DNA from: Candidatus Goldiibacteriota bacterium
GTDB taxonomy: Bacteria; Oederibacteriota; JAAXVQ01
Direction of reading: 5' to 3'
Assembly (NCBI GenBank): GCA_020052235.1
Contig: JAGVPM010000041.1
Coordinates: 1-42,508, forward strand
Length of the DNA stretch: 42,508 nucleotides
Below, one piece after another: positions 1-8,839 of the stretch; the first letter of the stretch is position 1, and each line of letters starts with the position of its first letter. The notes under the pieces are model-generated. The model was not told where the DNA came from. It saw nothing but the letters and a program-made list of their open reading frames with translations, and made no database searches. The position numbers and the translations under genes are program-made.

Positions 1-1
1 C

Positions 2-3000
2 GGTGTTTATCTCACGCCGAAAGGTGAGTGGGTTAGTTTGGCCCAGGGAGTGCTCGTGAACGGGCCCTCCACGATTGACTTGACCGAAGAAAATCCTGAG
101 TTTGCCGGGACGAAGCCAGTTAAAGATCAGTTCAGCCAAAAAACGATTACCATGAATATCTATAAAACCAAGCATGGCATCATTGTGACTGCTGAAAAAA
201 TTACCGGCAATGTATTCACCAACCGGGTGATAAAGGGCGAAATTAAGGGTAGCGATATTTATCTGAGCCGGGACGGTTCTTGGATTTCTTCGTTCAACGG
301 CCGCACGATTCACGGTAAAGTCTTGCTCCCCAACGGCATTACGGAAAATCCCTATTTGCGTGAAAGTACTCTGGACTACGGACAGGAAATTGAAATTATC
401 ACGGAAAAGGATAATGTCCGCCATACCGTCGCGCTTGAAAAGGGTAACTTCCAAAATGGTACCTATAATGGTACCTATGTAGATGCCAAAGGTAATTTGT
501 GGACCATTGCCTCGGGGCGCTGGATTATTGAGGACGGAATTCTTCCTTCTGAGAAATCTAAAAATCCATTTGAAGTTGGGGTTGAATTTAAAAATTGCAA
601 ACCGGTCGCTATTATGACCGTCAAAGACGGTATATCGCATACCATTCACATCAGTGAAAAAGGGAAGTTGGTGAATGGCACTTATATTGATAAAAACGGC
701 GACCTGCAGGAATTTAATGAAAAAGGGACCATTGTGCGGGGAACGATTCGCGATAAGGGGTTCCCGAATGAATTGTTCGTCAAACAAATTGAAAGCGCCG
801 GACCGTTGGCGCTGGAGCAGAGTTTTTACGGCGCCCAAGGCATAACCTCCAAAGTTGCCAGCGGGCGGCTGGGGATCGGGCTTTCGGACATTCCCGTGCG
901 TTTGTATGTAGGTGCGGCCATTGATCAGACGGACGCCTTTCCCGCTGGAATCGGTCAGAAGCAAGATCCGGTCCGGAGCGTATTGACACCACGTTTTGGT
1001 TTGGAGATCAATCCCACCTCGAAAATATGGAAAATATTTATCGATCTTGGTTTTTCACCGCGGGCTTTTGGGTATGATTTTCAATCCGGCGGTGACCAGA
1101 ATAACGCCAATTTGAACGGCCGGGTCACGTTCCGGTTAAAAGATACGGAAAAACAACGGATTGATTTGATGCTTGGAATAGATGCCAACCAGAGCAATGT
1201 GGATAAAAGCTCCAAGCCCAGCGTTTCCGGGACGATTGGTATAAAAATAAGCTTTGTCAATTTTCTGAATACAGTGAAACACTCGTGGCGCGTTTTACGA
1301 GGAAATGCTGATTTCAATTATGGCTTGGTTGGGTCTGTAATAGGCTCAGGATTTTTCCTGGCCATGGCTGGATTTATTCTTTTGGCCAAAGCCGCGAAAG
1401 CGCTCAATTTTCCACGGTTTGCGGATTTGGCTGAATTGAAAGCCTACCAAGATTTGCGGGATAATCCGGCGGTTAGCGCGCCTTGGCATGCCCTGGGCTA
1501 TGAACAGGCCGGTCAAATTTATTTAGATAAAGAGGCTTTACTTCGCTTGCCCAAGGCTGTGCGTAATCTTTTCATTCAACACGAAGAACAACACAAACTG
1601 GGAGGTCCGGAGGAAGCGCTCGCTTTCCATGCCATGTACATGAGCGCATTGCAATCCTTGCCTGCTTCAGTTCGTGGTTTGATTTTAGGCCGGCGCGACA
1701 TTGCGATTGGAAGGATTATGTGGAAAGGATTGGTTACCCTTTCTGTCGCAGTTTTTCTGTCTATATTTTCCGTGATGGCGTTTGCCCAAACGGCCAGTGA
1801 GTCTGTGCAGCGAATTGCCTGGCTTTCCGAGGCTAAGGCCATGGCGTCCCGGGTTCAGGAGATAAAAGAGCAAGATCCCAAAGCCGCGCGGGTTTGGGCC
1901 GGCGTGGGTATGGATAATCGCGATATCCCGGCCATGGCGTCCTATTTCTCGAAAATCGGGGCCCGGGTGGCGGCGATTAATTTATTCCAGGATTGGTCAA
2001 AAGATGCGGATAAAATTGTTCTGGAAAACGCGCGGCAGGTTATTGCCAATGGCGCGGTTCCGATTATTACCTGGGAGCCCTGGAAAGCTTGGGGTGAAAA
2101 AACGCCCCAAGTGATTTCCTTAAAAGCTATTGCCGCTAGGGAGTATGATACTTATATTATCAATTATGCCAAAGCTCTCAAAGCGCTTGGCCAGCCGGTG
2201 ATCTTGCGCTGGGGTCATGAGTTCAATGTAGAAACCAATTATCCCTGGGCCGTAGGGCAAGGCAACAGCGCCAGGGATTATAAAGCTGCCTATATTCATA
2301 TTCATAATTTATTTACGCAACCCCAAGTTGGCGCCAATAATGTAATTTGGATGTGGTCGCCCAATGTCGAGTCTCATCTCGGAACTCACGACAACCTGGC
2401 GCAAGCCTACCCGGGAAGCCGGTATGTGGATGTGGTGGGTGTCAGTGTATATAATTTACTCATGCCCAAATGGCGTGAATTCGATGAGATTTTTGGCCCC
2501 TTCCAAGCCGCATTGGCACGCTTTTGCCCGGATAAACCGGTTATCCTAGCCGAATTGGGAACTTCAAAAACCGGCGGGGATGCCGCACAGTGGTGGAAAA
2601 ATTTCAGGGCTTCCTTGAGCCAGTATCCTCGAATCAAGGGTTTCCTTCAATTTGAGGCCAATGTAGGCCAAGGAAAAAATTTCCGTTTGGAAGCAGATGC
2701 CGCCGGATACAGGGATTTGGTTAAGGATTCCTCCGTGGGCGTAACTGGGACCGGTTTTATCAAGTCACTGGGTATTACACGGAATGGCACGCCTTTGGAA
2801 TTTAAACGTCAATATATTAATATCTTCAATGCTCTGGGCATGAGCCTGCGCGTTTTAACCCGCTTGGGTCTGGGCGAAGCCCGGACATATTATGGTTTTG
2901 CAGGCACGGTGATCGGCGGGGCGTTATTTATCGGGGTGGCTCTGTCCATTGTTTATGCAAAACTAACCAAAATTATTCCGGGAAAAACATTAACCTTCGG

Positions 3001-5641
3001 TTCAGGGGCGGACCTTTCGCCTTACCGTTATTTCAGCGAAGATGTTCCCGGAGGGACTCCCTGGCAGCGTTTAAGAATCAGGGCCGGCCGTTGGTTCTCG
3101 ATTTCTTATGAACACCAGGGTGAGATTTATTTGGATAAAAACGCCATGCTCCATTTGCCGGTTTTTGTCCGTTCACTGTTTTTGGCGCATGAAGAGGCAC
3201 ATCGCGGGCAAGGGCAGGCGGTTCAAAATGAAGTTAGTGCGTTTACGGAAATGTATTTGCGCCTTAAAAATATGGTTTTGCCCATCCCATCGCAGCCTGA
3301 AGAAGTATTAGGACGCCCGAGTGCACCCGTTGGGCAGGGTTTGATCCAAAAGATCCAAACCTTGCAGCCGGGCTTTGGTGAACGCCAGAAAATACCCGGC
3401 AAACTTTTCCCATTGTTTTTAAAACTAAACTCATTGGGCATAACCGGATTGCTTTTCCCGGTGGTTTCCTCCATGCAAATCACAGGCGGGCACCTGCAAG
3501 CTAATCCAACGGCTTTGACGATTGCTCTGGCAGGAGTCATCGGGTTGCTGGCCGTGAAAACTCTAGCCTATGCTTGGGCGAACAGTGGGAAACCAGTCAC
3601 GCTGACTGCTGACCAGCGCCAAGAACTCCGGCAGCTCGCTGGGTTGGAAGCTAACGCCAATTTGCGGTTCGGCACGATTTCGGAAACAAGGCAGGGCAGT
3701 TTTATGAGCCGTGTTCTGGCTGGCTCCGTGGCTGAATATCAGGGTGGGAACGGCCAAGTGCCTACGGCCTATTTGGCCGACGGGCTGGTAAGGACATTGT
3801 TTGAGTTAGGGCAGAAAGCCCAGTGGACCCCTTGGGAACGCATTCAATTCGGTGTGGCGCGCGCCATGGCGCAATCGGCCGTGAACCGCGAATTGACCGA
3901 GTGGGCCATACCGCAAGTTGGAGAAAGCGCTTCTATTTTGACGCAAGTGCAAAATAGTGTAGCCCGTCAGTTAACGGCTCAGGCCTTGGAAAAGGGCGTA
4001 GGTGTGTTTGCCGGTTTAGCCGCCACCAGTGGCATTTTGTTCGGTGCTTTGGTTGCTGTGATTGCCGGCGTGCCGGTGATGGCTATCGCGGCAACCGTAG
4101 GGTTATTTGGCGGCGTATTGGGCTTACTCTATGCGTTTGTTGTGGAACGCCATTACAATAACCTTGAGGCAGGAGAAAAAGAAGCTGAAGGCCTCACGGC
4201 GGAAGTTTTGGCCGGCGATTTTCTCAATGGTGGAAAGTATCAAGTTATGGGTAGCGAAAATGTGGCTGCCGATGTTTCGGATTTGTACGGCGCAGTGCAA
4301 AATATGCTCCGCGTTATTAAACCGGTCTGGCAAGTGCCGGATGTGGTCCGCTTGATGTCAGATCAGAAAAAGAGCGGTTTTGGGAAGGAATTGTCCACGT
4401 TGGTCGAATACATTAGAAATAATACCTTTGAAGCGGACAGCCCATTGGCGCAGTTGCAGCAAACGGTTATTGAGGCGGGCAGTTTGTCTGGAGAAAAAGC
4501 GGCTGTGGAGGTGGCATTATTGCAGAATGCGGCGCTGGCTTCCTTGCTCTCGGCTGCTTCGGAAGTCAATGTTCAGCGGGCGGATATTACGTCGCTGGCG
4601 GACAAGCGGGTTTTTATTCAAAATGCACCCGAGGCTTTTGCTACCTTGGCCCGGCAGGTTGAAACAGCGCTCCAGGAAGCCAGTACGGCGGGCATCGGCA
4701 ATCTGCAGGATTTACAGGATTTGGCCGAAGGTTTGCGGGCTTTAAGTCAAAAAGCGCAGGGTGAAGCCAAGGGGAAATTGATGCTGTTGGATAAGGCAAT
4801 AACAGACAAGCTGATGCCTTTTATCCTGGGGTATGACCAGAAAAATACCCAGCAGCAGTTTGCGGATTTCGGCCAGGATTATGACCAAAAGAGCGCCGTA
4901 GTGACAGAAGGTTATACTATGGAAAATATGACCACTGTCCAAGGGGAGATTGTCCAGGTGCCGGTACCTCGGGTTCTGGAGCTGACCAGCCGCAAGCCGG
5001 TTTCGGCTTCGGAATGGAGGAAGAAGGTTCAAGAAAAAGAAGCTAAGGCAGCCGGATATTATCAGAGCCAGGTTGCCGCGCTTCAAGCTGCCCGGCAACC
5101 GGATGCAATTTCCAGTACTTTCAGCCGGTTGCTCGCAGCTGGCGCCGGTATTTTTGGAGGAACGTTTATAGGCAGGGCATTGAATACCTTGGCCCTGGAT
5201 TTGAACCATGAGGCCTATATGCTGGCGCAGGCAAAATCCGGTCAATACCGTTCGAGCATTATGCAGAATATTTTAAAAAATAAAGGTAGCGGTCTGCAAA
5301 CTTTAATCCAGCGGCGGGATTTAAATCGGGTTCAGTTCCAAAAACAGATGTTATCCGCCTTGATCCGTGTTTTGGATGCCAATCCGCAGGATATTACCTT
5401 GCTCCAGGATGTCATTGATATGATGAACCGCGTTGCCCCATCATCCGGCGTAGCGGCTGGAAAGATCCAGGGCAAGAATTTTATGCTGCCTAATATTTTA
5501 GCAGGACGCATCATGTACGGTCGTTTGGGTAAAATGCTTGGGATTTTAAGAGGTTTTCCGCAGGGTGTTGTTGAGCTGGATGATAATGTGGAAAATATCA
5601 TTAAGCGTCAAATCATGCGGTCGGTTGCTCAAGCAGCCTAA
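2..5641 (+). CDS. Giant multidomain membrane protein with GH26-like domain between two HExxH modules (5' end outside window)
   Basis: The frame is open from the first bases (nt 2), so the start lies upstream; a TTG at 38 is only an internal codon. Residues here count from nt 2. Residues 1-250 hold spaced G-x-Y/W beta-repeats (MORN-like in look), followed by a beta-rich stretch to about 420. Two similar modules follow, each a hydrophobic segment (about 441-465 and 965-987) and a zincin-like HExxH motif: HEEQH at 527-531 and HEEAH at 1063-1067, both preceded by G-x-IYLDK and followed by an acidic residue that could be a third ligand. Between them, residues 595-915 resemble GH26 mannanases, with a candidate acid/base Glu740 in RWGHEFN and nucleophile Glu851 in ILAELG. 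More membrane segments lie near 1172-1194 and 1334-1381, then a long helical tail. GH26 normally acts on beta-mannan; the protease activity of the HExxH modules is inferred from the motif only. Confidence 0.8.
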   Translation, partial: GVYLTPKGEWVSLAQGVLVNGPSTIDLTEENPEFAGTKPVKDQFSQKTITMNIYKTKHGIIVTAEKITGNVFTNRVIKGEIKGSDIYLSRDGSWISSFNGRTIHGKVLLPNGITENPYLRESTLDYGQEIEIITEKDNVRHTVALEKGNFQNGTYNGTYVDAKGNLWTIASGRWIIEDGILPSEKSKNPFEVGVEFKNCKPVAIMTVKDGISHTIHISEKGKLVNGTYIDKNGDLQEFNEKGTIVRGTIRDKGFPNELFVKQIESAGPLALEQSFYGAQGITSKVASGRLGIGLSDIPVRLYVGAAIDQTDAFPAGIGQKQDPVRSVLTPRFGLEINPTSKIWKIFIDLGFSPRAFGYDFQSGGDQNNANLNGRVTFRLKDTEKQRIDLMLGIDANQSNVDKSSKPSVSGTIGIKISFVNFLNTVKHSWRVLRGNADFNYGLVGSVIGSGFFLAMAGFILLAKAAKALNFPRFADLAELKAYQDLRDNPAVSAPWHALGYEQAGQIYLDKEALLRLPKAVRNLFIQHEEQHKLGGPEEALAFHAMYMSALQSLPASVRGLILGRRDIAIGRIMWKGLVTLSVAVFLSIFSVMAFAQTASESVQRIAWLSEAKAMASRVQEIKEQDPKAARVWAGVGMDNRDIPAMASYFSKIGARVAAINLFQDWSKDADKIVLENARQVIANGAVPIITWEPWKAWGEKTPQVISLKAIAAREYDTYIINYAKALKALGQPVILRWGHEFNVETNYPWAVGQGNSARDYKAAYIHIHNLFTQPQVGANNVIWMWSPNVESHLGTHDNLAQAYPGSRYVDVVGVSVYNLLMPKWREFDEIFGPFQAALARFCPDKPVILAELGTSKTGGDAAQWWKNFRASLSQYPRIKGFLQFEANVGQGKNFRLEADAAGYRDLVKDSSVGVTGTGFIKSLGITRNGTPLEFKRQYINIFNALGMSLRVLTRLGLGEARTYYGFAGTVIGGALFIGVALSIVYAKLTKIIPGKTLTFGSGADLSPYRYFSEDVPGGTPWQRLRIRAGRWFSISYEHQGEIYLDKNAMLHLPVFVRSLFLAHEEAHRGQGQAVQNEVSAFTEMYLRLKNMVLPIPSQPEEVLGRPSAPVGQGLIQKIQTLQPGFGERQKIPGKLFPLFLKLNSLGITGLLFPVVSSMQITGGHLQANPTALTIALAGVIGLLAVKTLAYAWANSGKPVTLTADQRQELRQLAGLEANANLRFGTISETRQGSFMSRVLAGSVAEYQGGNGQVPTAYLADGLVRTLFELGQKAQWTPWERIQFGVARAMAQSAVNRELTEWAIPQVGESASILTQVQNSVARQLTAQALEKGVGVFAGLAATSGILFGALVAVIAGVPVMAIAATVGLFGGVLGLLYAFVVERHYNNLEAGEKEAEGLTAEVLAGDFLNGGKYQVMGSENVAADVSDLYGAVQNMLRVIKPVWQVPDVVRLMSDQKKSGFGKELSTLVEYIRNNTFEADSPLAQLQQTVIEAGSLSGEKAAVEVALLQNAALASLLSAASEVNVQRADITSLADKRVFIQNAPEAFATLARQVETALQEASTAGIGNLQDLQDLAEGLRALSQKAQGEAKGKLMLLDKAITDKLMPFILGYDQKNTQQQFADFGQDYDQKSAVVTEGYTMENMTTVQGEIVQVPVPRVLELTSRKPVSASEWRKKVQEKEAKAAGYYQSQVAALQAARQPDAISSTFSRLLAAGAGIFGGTFIGRALNTLALDLNHEAYMLAQAKSGQYRSSIMQNILKNKGSGLQTLIQRRDLNRVQFQKQMLSALIRVLDANPQDITLLQDVIDMMNRVAPSSGVAAGKIQGKNFMLPNILAGRIMYGRLGKMLGILRGFPQGVVELDDNVENIIKRQIMRSVAQAA

Positions 5642-5892
5642 TTGGTATTTATCTCTTTTGGGGAGGGGGGCGGGGAAATTTCTATCCTTTCTCCCCACGT
5701 AGTCCGGACGCTGATGTTAACTTTTTCACGTAATAAATTAAGTGGAATTTATTTTATTTTAAATGTAGAATAATCAGGCTAAAAGAAAATAGGGATTGTT
5801 TTTAAAAAAGCAAAAATTTATGTAATGATTTTACTTCAAAATAGTCTAATTCAATATAGGGCAGTTAATTTTTTTTATTACGGAGGTGTAGG

Positions 5893-6582
5893 ATGAGGAA
5901 AAATGTTGTTTTGGCCGCTCTGTTCGTGGGAGCGCTTTTGGGAAGCAGAGTTTTCGTTCAGGCTGCTTTTACATCTGATATAACCAGTCAAGCCACGGCC
6001 GTTGCGGTTTTAAATTCTCCCAATACGCTCACAGTAACCATTGAAAATGTTGCGGACAACAATCCTGCTGCCCAACTGGGTTGGACGTCCCCCACGAATA
6101 TCTGGGTAGAATCGAATCAGTGTTTTAAAATTGCATATGCGTCCAATGAAGTTAACTGGGGAATTCAAATTTACACGGATAATAAAAATGGCGCGGCTTC
6201 ACCTGCATACACGGGTAATACCTCGGCTGGGTATGAAGGTGCTGGGTTGATCGGCGTTACGGACAGCACGGTCTATGTACCGATGGCTTGGACCGCGTTG
6301 ACAGCCAAAGGATCCCGGCCCACCCTTACCACTGATGTTAACGGTGTATTGCTTTCAAACAATGGTTATGCCTATTTCAAGGATAAATTGCAGAGCACTT
6401 TTTCTGCAGGAAATGACTATATTACCGTTGTAAACACCAGCGGGTTGGCTAAAAATGACGGCACGGGCAGAAATTCGAGCGCTGTTTCGCCGGTCTATGT
6501 ATATATCGATGCCAATTTCAGGGGCGTCGCTAATCAAACATACCGTACTAATCAGTTGGTTATAGAACTGTTTCATCAATAA
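5893..6582 (+). CDS. Secreted beta-rich protein, paralogue of the 7380 gene
   Basis: 229 residues with a clear signal peptide (basic start, hydrophobic core, cut near VQA-AF) and a GGAGG ribosome site 5-8 bases upstream. It is the first gene of a long same-strand series after an AT-rich 250-base gap. No known family is recognised. The mature part is rich in T, N, Y and aromatic residues, and shares long similar blocks with the product at 7380-8054: WGIQIYTDN, a G-AGL-GVT block, VPMAWTA, GYAYFKD and a C-terminal NQTYRTNQL-IEL-HQ. The shared C-terminus ending in alternating hydrophobic residues looks like a final beta-strand. Together with the two-Ig-domain protein encoded between the two copies, this suggests a surface structural or adhesive subunit; that role is inference. 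Confidence 0.75.
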   Translation: MRKNVVLAALFVGALLGSRVFVQAAFTSDITSQATAVAVLNSPNTLTVTIENVADNNPAAQLGWTSPTNIWVESNQCFKIAYASNEVNWGIQIYTDNKNGAASPAYTGNTSAGYEGAGLIGVTDSTVYVPMAWTALTAKGSRPTLTTDVNGVLLSNNGYAYFKDKLQSTFSAGNDYITVVNTSGLAKNDGTGRNSSAVSPVYVYIDANFRGVANQTYRTNQLVIELFHQ

Positions 6583-6588
6583 ATTGGC

Positions 6589-7383
6589 ATGAAATTAGGA
6601 TGGGGCTTTTTAGTGCTCTTAAGCGGGATTTTTACCGGTTTTTCGAGCTCCGCTTATTATACACTCCCGGTTCGCCAGGAATTTGAACTTAAAGCCGGTG
6701 ACGAAAAAGATATTGAATATGTGTTTGTTAATGATGCGGAAAAGGAAAGAGTGATTGAAATTTCCGCTATCGAATGGCGGCATTACGCTTGGAACCGGGA
6801 AATCAAGTTGGAAGACTGGTTGGCGTTTACCCCCAAGCAATTGCGGGTAAGCCCAGCGGAGCAAAAAAAGCTCAGCTTTCATGTCCGGGTTCCGGAAACA
6901 GCACGAGGCGAGTTGGTTGCGATGATTTATTTTTGCGATGCGGACTCAACCCGGCAATATAAAGTTAAATTTGGCGTATCTGCGTATGTGTTGGTGAAAA
7001 ATACCATCCAGCGTGATTTTGAAATTCAAAACGTCATCATCCGCCAGGTGGATGAAAAAGACGGTAAAAATATAAAATTGCAAATTGCTGTCGCGTTATT
7101 TAACCGGGGCAATATTCATTTACGCCCCGCCTTGGAAGCGGAGATTATTGCTCCCGGCGGGAATATGAAAGTGATTTTGAAATTTGGGGACCCGGTTTTC
7201 CCAGGTGAAAGTGTCGTGTATAATGGGGAACTGCCTTTGACCCGGTTTTTAGCGGATGGGGTATATCCAGTCACCCTTGATGTTCGGGAAGCCGGATTGG
7301 AACACGATCGCGTTCAAAAAGGTACGTTGCAGGTGTTAAAAGGTGTGATTCAGTTTAAAAAAAATAATCAAGGTGCTCCATGA
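6589..7383 (+). CDS. Secreted two-Ig-domain protein, PapD-chaperone/DUF916-like
   Basis: 264 residues with a signal peptide (about 1-22). The N-terminal half has the layout of periplasmic pilus chaperones and of DUF916-type proteins: a YVFVN strand, then FTPKQLRVSPAEQKKLSF, a VRVP strand, and RGELVAMIYF. The second half is another beta-sandwich containing NRGNIHLRP. It begins six bases after the previous stop with no good ribosome site, which suggests translational coupling, and its stop overlaps the next start (ATGA). It sits between the two paralogous secreted proteins. In chaperone-usher systems such a protein holds subunits before assembly, but no usher is visible here, so it could instead be a surface protein that binds its neighbours. 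The fold call is based on sequence pattern alone. Confidence 0.65.
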   Translation: MKLGWGFLVLLSGIFTGFSSSAYYTLPVRQEFELKAGDEKDIEYVFVNDAEKERVIEISAIEWRHYAWNREIKLEDWLAFTPKQLRVSPAEQKKLSFHVRVPETARGELVAMIYFCDADSTRQYKVKFGVSAYVLVKNTIQRDFEIQNVIIRQVDEKDGKNIKLQIAVALFNRGNIHLRPALEAEIIAPGGNMKVILKFGDPVFPGESVVYNGELPLTRFLADGVYPVTLDVREAGLEHDRVQKGTLQVLKGVIQFKKNNQGAP

Positions 7384-8054
7384 CGCGAGCAAGCCGTATT
7401 TTCATTAAAAGCATCAGCCGAGTTTTTCTTTTGGCGTTTTTTTTCGCCTCTTGGGTTGTGTCAAGTTGGGGTGCTTTCAGCTTAACCGTCACTATAAAAA
7501 ACATTTCAGACAATGCCGCCGTTTCCCAAGCCACTTGGTCCAGCGTAACCCCGACATGGAAGGAAGCGGATCAATACTTGGAAGTAGATTATTTTTCCGA
7601 TCAAAGTGGTTGGGGTGTCCAGATTTATACGGATAATCACCACGCCGGCGCCGATCCGGCGTATACAGGCGACACCACCGCGGGTTGGGAGGGAGCGGGG
7701 TTGGTGGGAGTGACAGCGCCTTCATATTTCGTGCCTATGGCCTGGACCGCTCAGACGGCCACGGGCACAGCCAGACCGGACATTATCACGACGGATATTT
7801 ACGGGACTTTGGATTCCAATAAGGGTTATGCGTATTTCAAGGATCCCATGCAACAAGTGGTCGGGAACAATCCTTTTGTTCCCGGTGATGACTATATTAC
7901 GCTGATCAATGTCAACGGTTTGGCAACCAATAAACCTTCCTGGAGAATCGCGGCATCCTCTCCGGTTTATGTCTATTTGATTGCTAATTTTATAGGGCGG
8001 CCCAATCAAACTTATCGTACCAATCAGTTGATTGTTGAATTATACCACCAATGA
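7380..8054 (+). CDS. Secreted beta-rich protein, paralogue of the 5893 gene
   Basis: 224 residues with a signal peptide ending near SSWG-AF. The start overlaps the stop of the chaperone-like gene by four bases and has an AAGGTG ribosome site. It lines up along its whole length with the 5893 product, including VTI-N-(V/I)-DN, WGVQIYTDN, WEGAGLVGVT, VPMAWTAQT, GYAYFKD and the C-terminal NQTYRTNQLIVELYHQ, while differing at many positions between these blocks. The pair therefore looks like an old tandem duplication with the chaperone-like gene between the copies. No family is recognised; a surface subunit role is inferred from context. Confidence 0.75.
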   Translation: MTRASRIFIKSISRVFLLAFFFASWVVSSWGAFSLTVTIKNISDNAAVSQATWSSVTPTWKEADQYLEVDYFSDQSGWGVQIYTDNHHAGADPAYTGDTTAGWEGAGLVGVTAPSYFVPMAWTAQTATGTARPDIITTDIYGTLDSNKGYAYFKDPMQQVVGNNPFVPGDDYITLINVNGLATNKPSWRIAASSPVYVYLIANFIGRPNQTYRTNQLIVELYHQ

Positions 8055-8067
8055 TCAGAGCGGCGGG

Positions 8068-8808
8068 ATGATGAACAACCAAAGCAGCTTGATTAAAAGA
8101 AAACGCTACATCCGAGCCTGGATACCTTTATGCCTGGCGGCGCTGGCAATTTCCCTGTCTGCGTCAGCATTTGTTTCGGTTCAACTTTATTCATTTTCCG
8201 CCGAAGCCGTGGTGAACAACAACCAACCTGCCCCGATTCCCAGGGCTTTATCCATTCAAGCCGATGACATGGTACGCGGCCGTGACTATACATTGACAAT
8301 TCCGGTTTTGGATACCGTGGGACATCCTATGGCGAATTTTGTGGTTAAAATCGTATTGAAAGGCCCGGATGGGAAGAGTCAAACTTTTTTTGCCAATACG
8401 GATGCTCAAGGCACGGCAACTTTGACGGTTACTGCATCCGAAATTAACCAGCTTGGGCAATACACAGTTACGGTTTCTGGAAACAACCTGAATGAGACCA
8501 CTACCGAGTTTATGGTTTTGGAACCCAAAAAAGGCGGCGTGGCCGTTGGTCCGAATCCTTTTTCACCCAGCGATCCTATTTACAATCAGGCGCGTTTTAT
8601 ATTTTTGGAACCTGGCCCGGATCCGGTTACGCTCGAAATATACAGGATGGACGGCGCCAAGGTGTTTAGCCATGAGTTTTCTCCCGTGGAGACCATTTCA
8701 TGGCGCGGCAACAATTTCCTGGATCAACGCGTTGCTGGTGGAATTTATATTTGGCAAATAAAAACCGGTGCCCGGAAAATTAACGGCACCGTAGTGGTTG
8801 TTCGCTGA
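8068..8808 (+). CDS. Exported protein with C-terminal FlgD-Ig-like domain
   Basis: The frame is open from a TTG at 8032 inside the preceding gene, but ATG codons at 8068 and 8071 give a normal start, a basic N-terminus and one membrane/signal segment (about residues 18-42). The middle part, roughly 60-160, reads as an Ig-like domain (VKIVLKGPDGK, then TVTVSG). The last 85 residues match the FlgD-type Ig domain often found at the C-terminus of exported proteins: VGPNPFSP, then VTLEIYRMDGAKV, a WRG-N motif and GGIYIWQIK. Such domains act as surface-sorting or attachment modules in some phyla (type IX secretion) and as hook-cap domains in flagella. It lies between the paralogous secreted proteins and a PorV-like barrel, which fits a surface-sorted component. 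Confidence 0.7.
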   Translation: MMNNQSSLIKRKRYIRAWIPLCLAALAISLSASAFVSVQLYSFSAEAVVNNNQPAPIPRALSIQADDMVRGRDYTLTIPVLDTVGHPMANFVVKIVLKGPDGKSQTFFANTDAQGTATLTVTASEINQLGQYTVTVSGNNLNETTTEFMVLEPKKGGVAVGPNPFSPSDPIYNQARFIFLEPGPDPVTLEIYRMDGAKVFSHEFSPVETISWRGNNFLDQRVAGGIYIWQIKTGARKINGTVVVVR

Positions 8809-8839
8809 TGAGGGCTGAATCCAAACAGGTGATGAACGA

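Noticed and set aside
5642-5892. Promoter in the AT-rich gap before the long operon
   Set aside because: Expected by position, but the best matches (such as TTGTTT, 19 bases, TGTAAT) are too weak to list.
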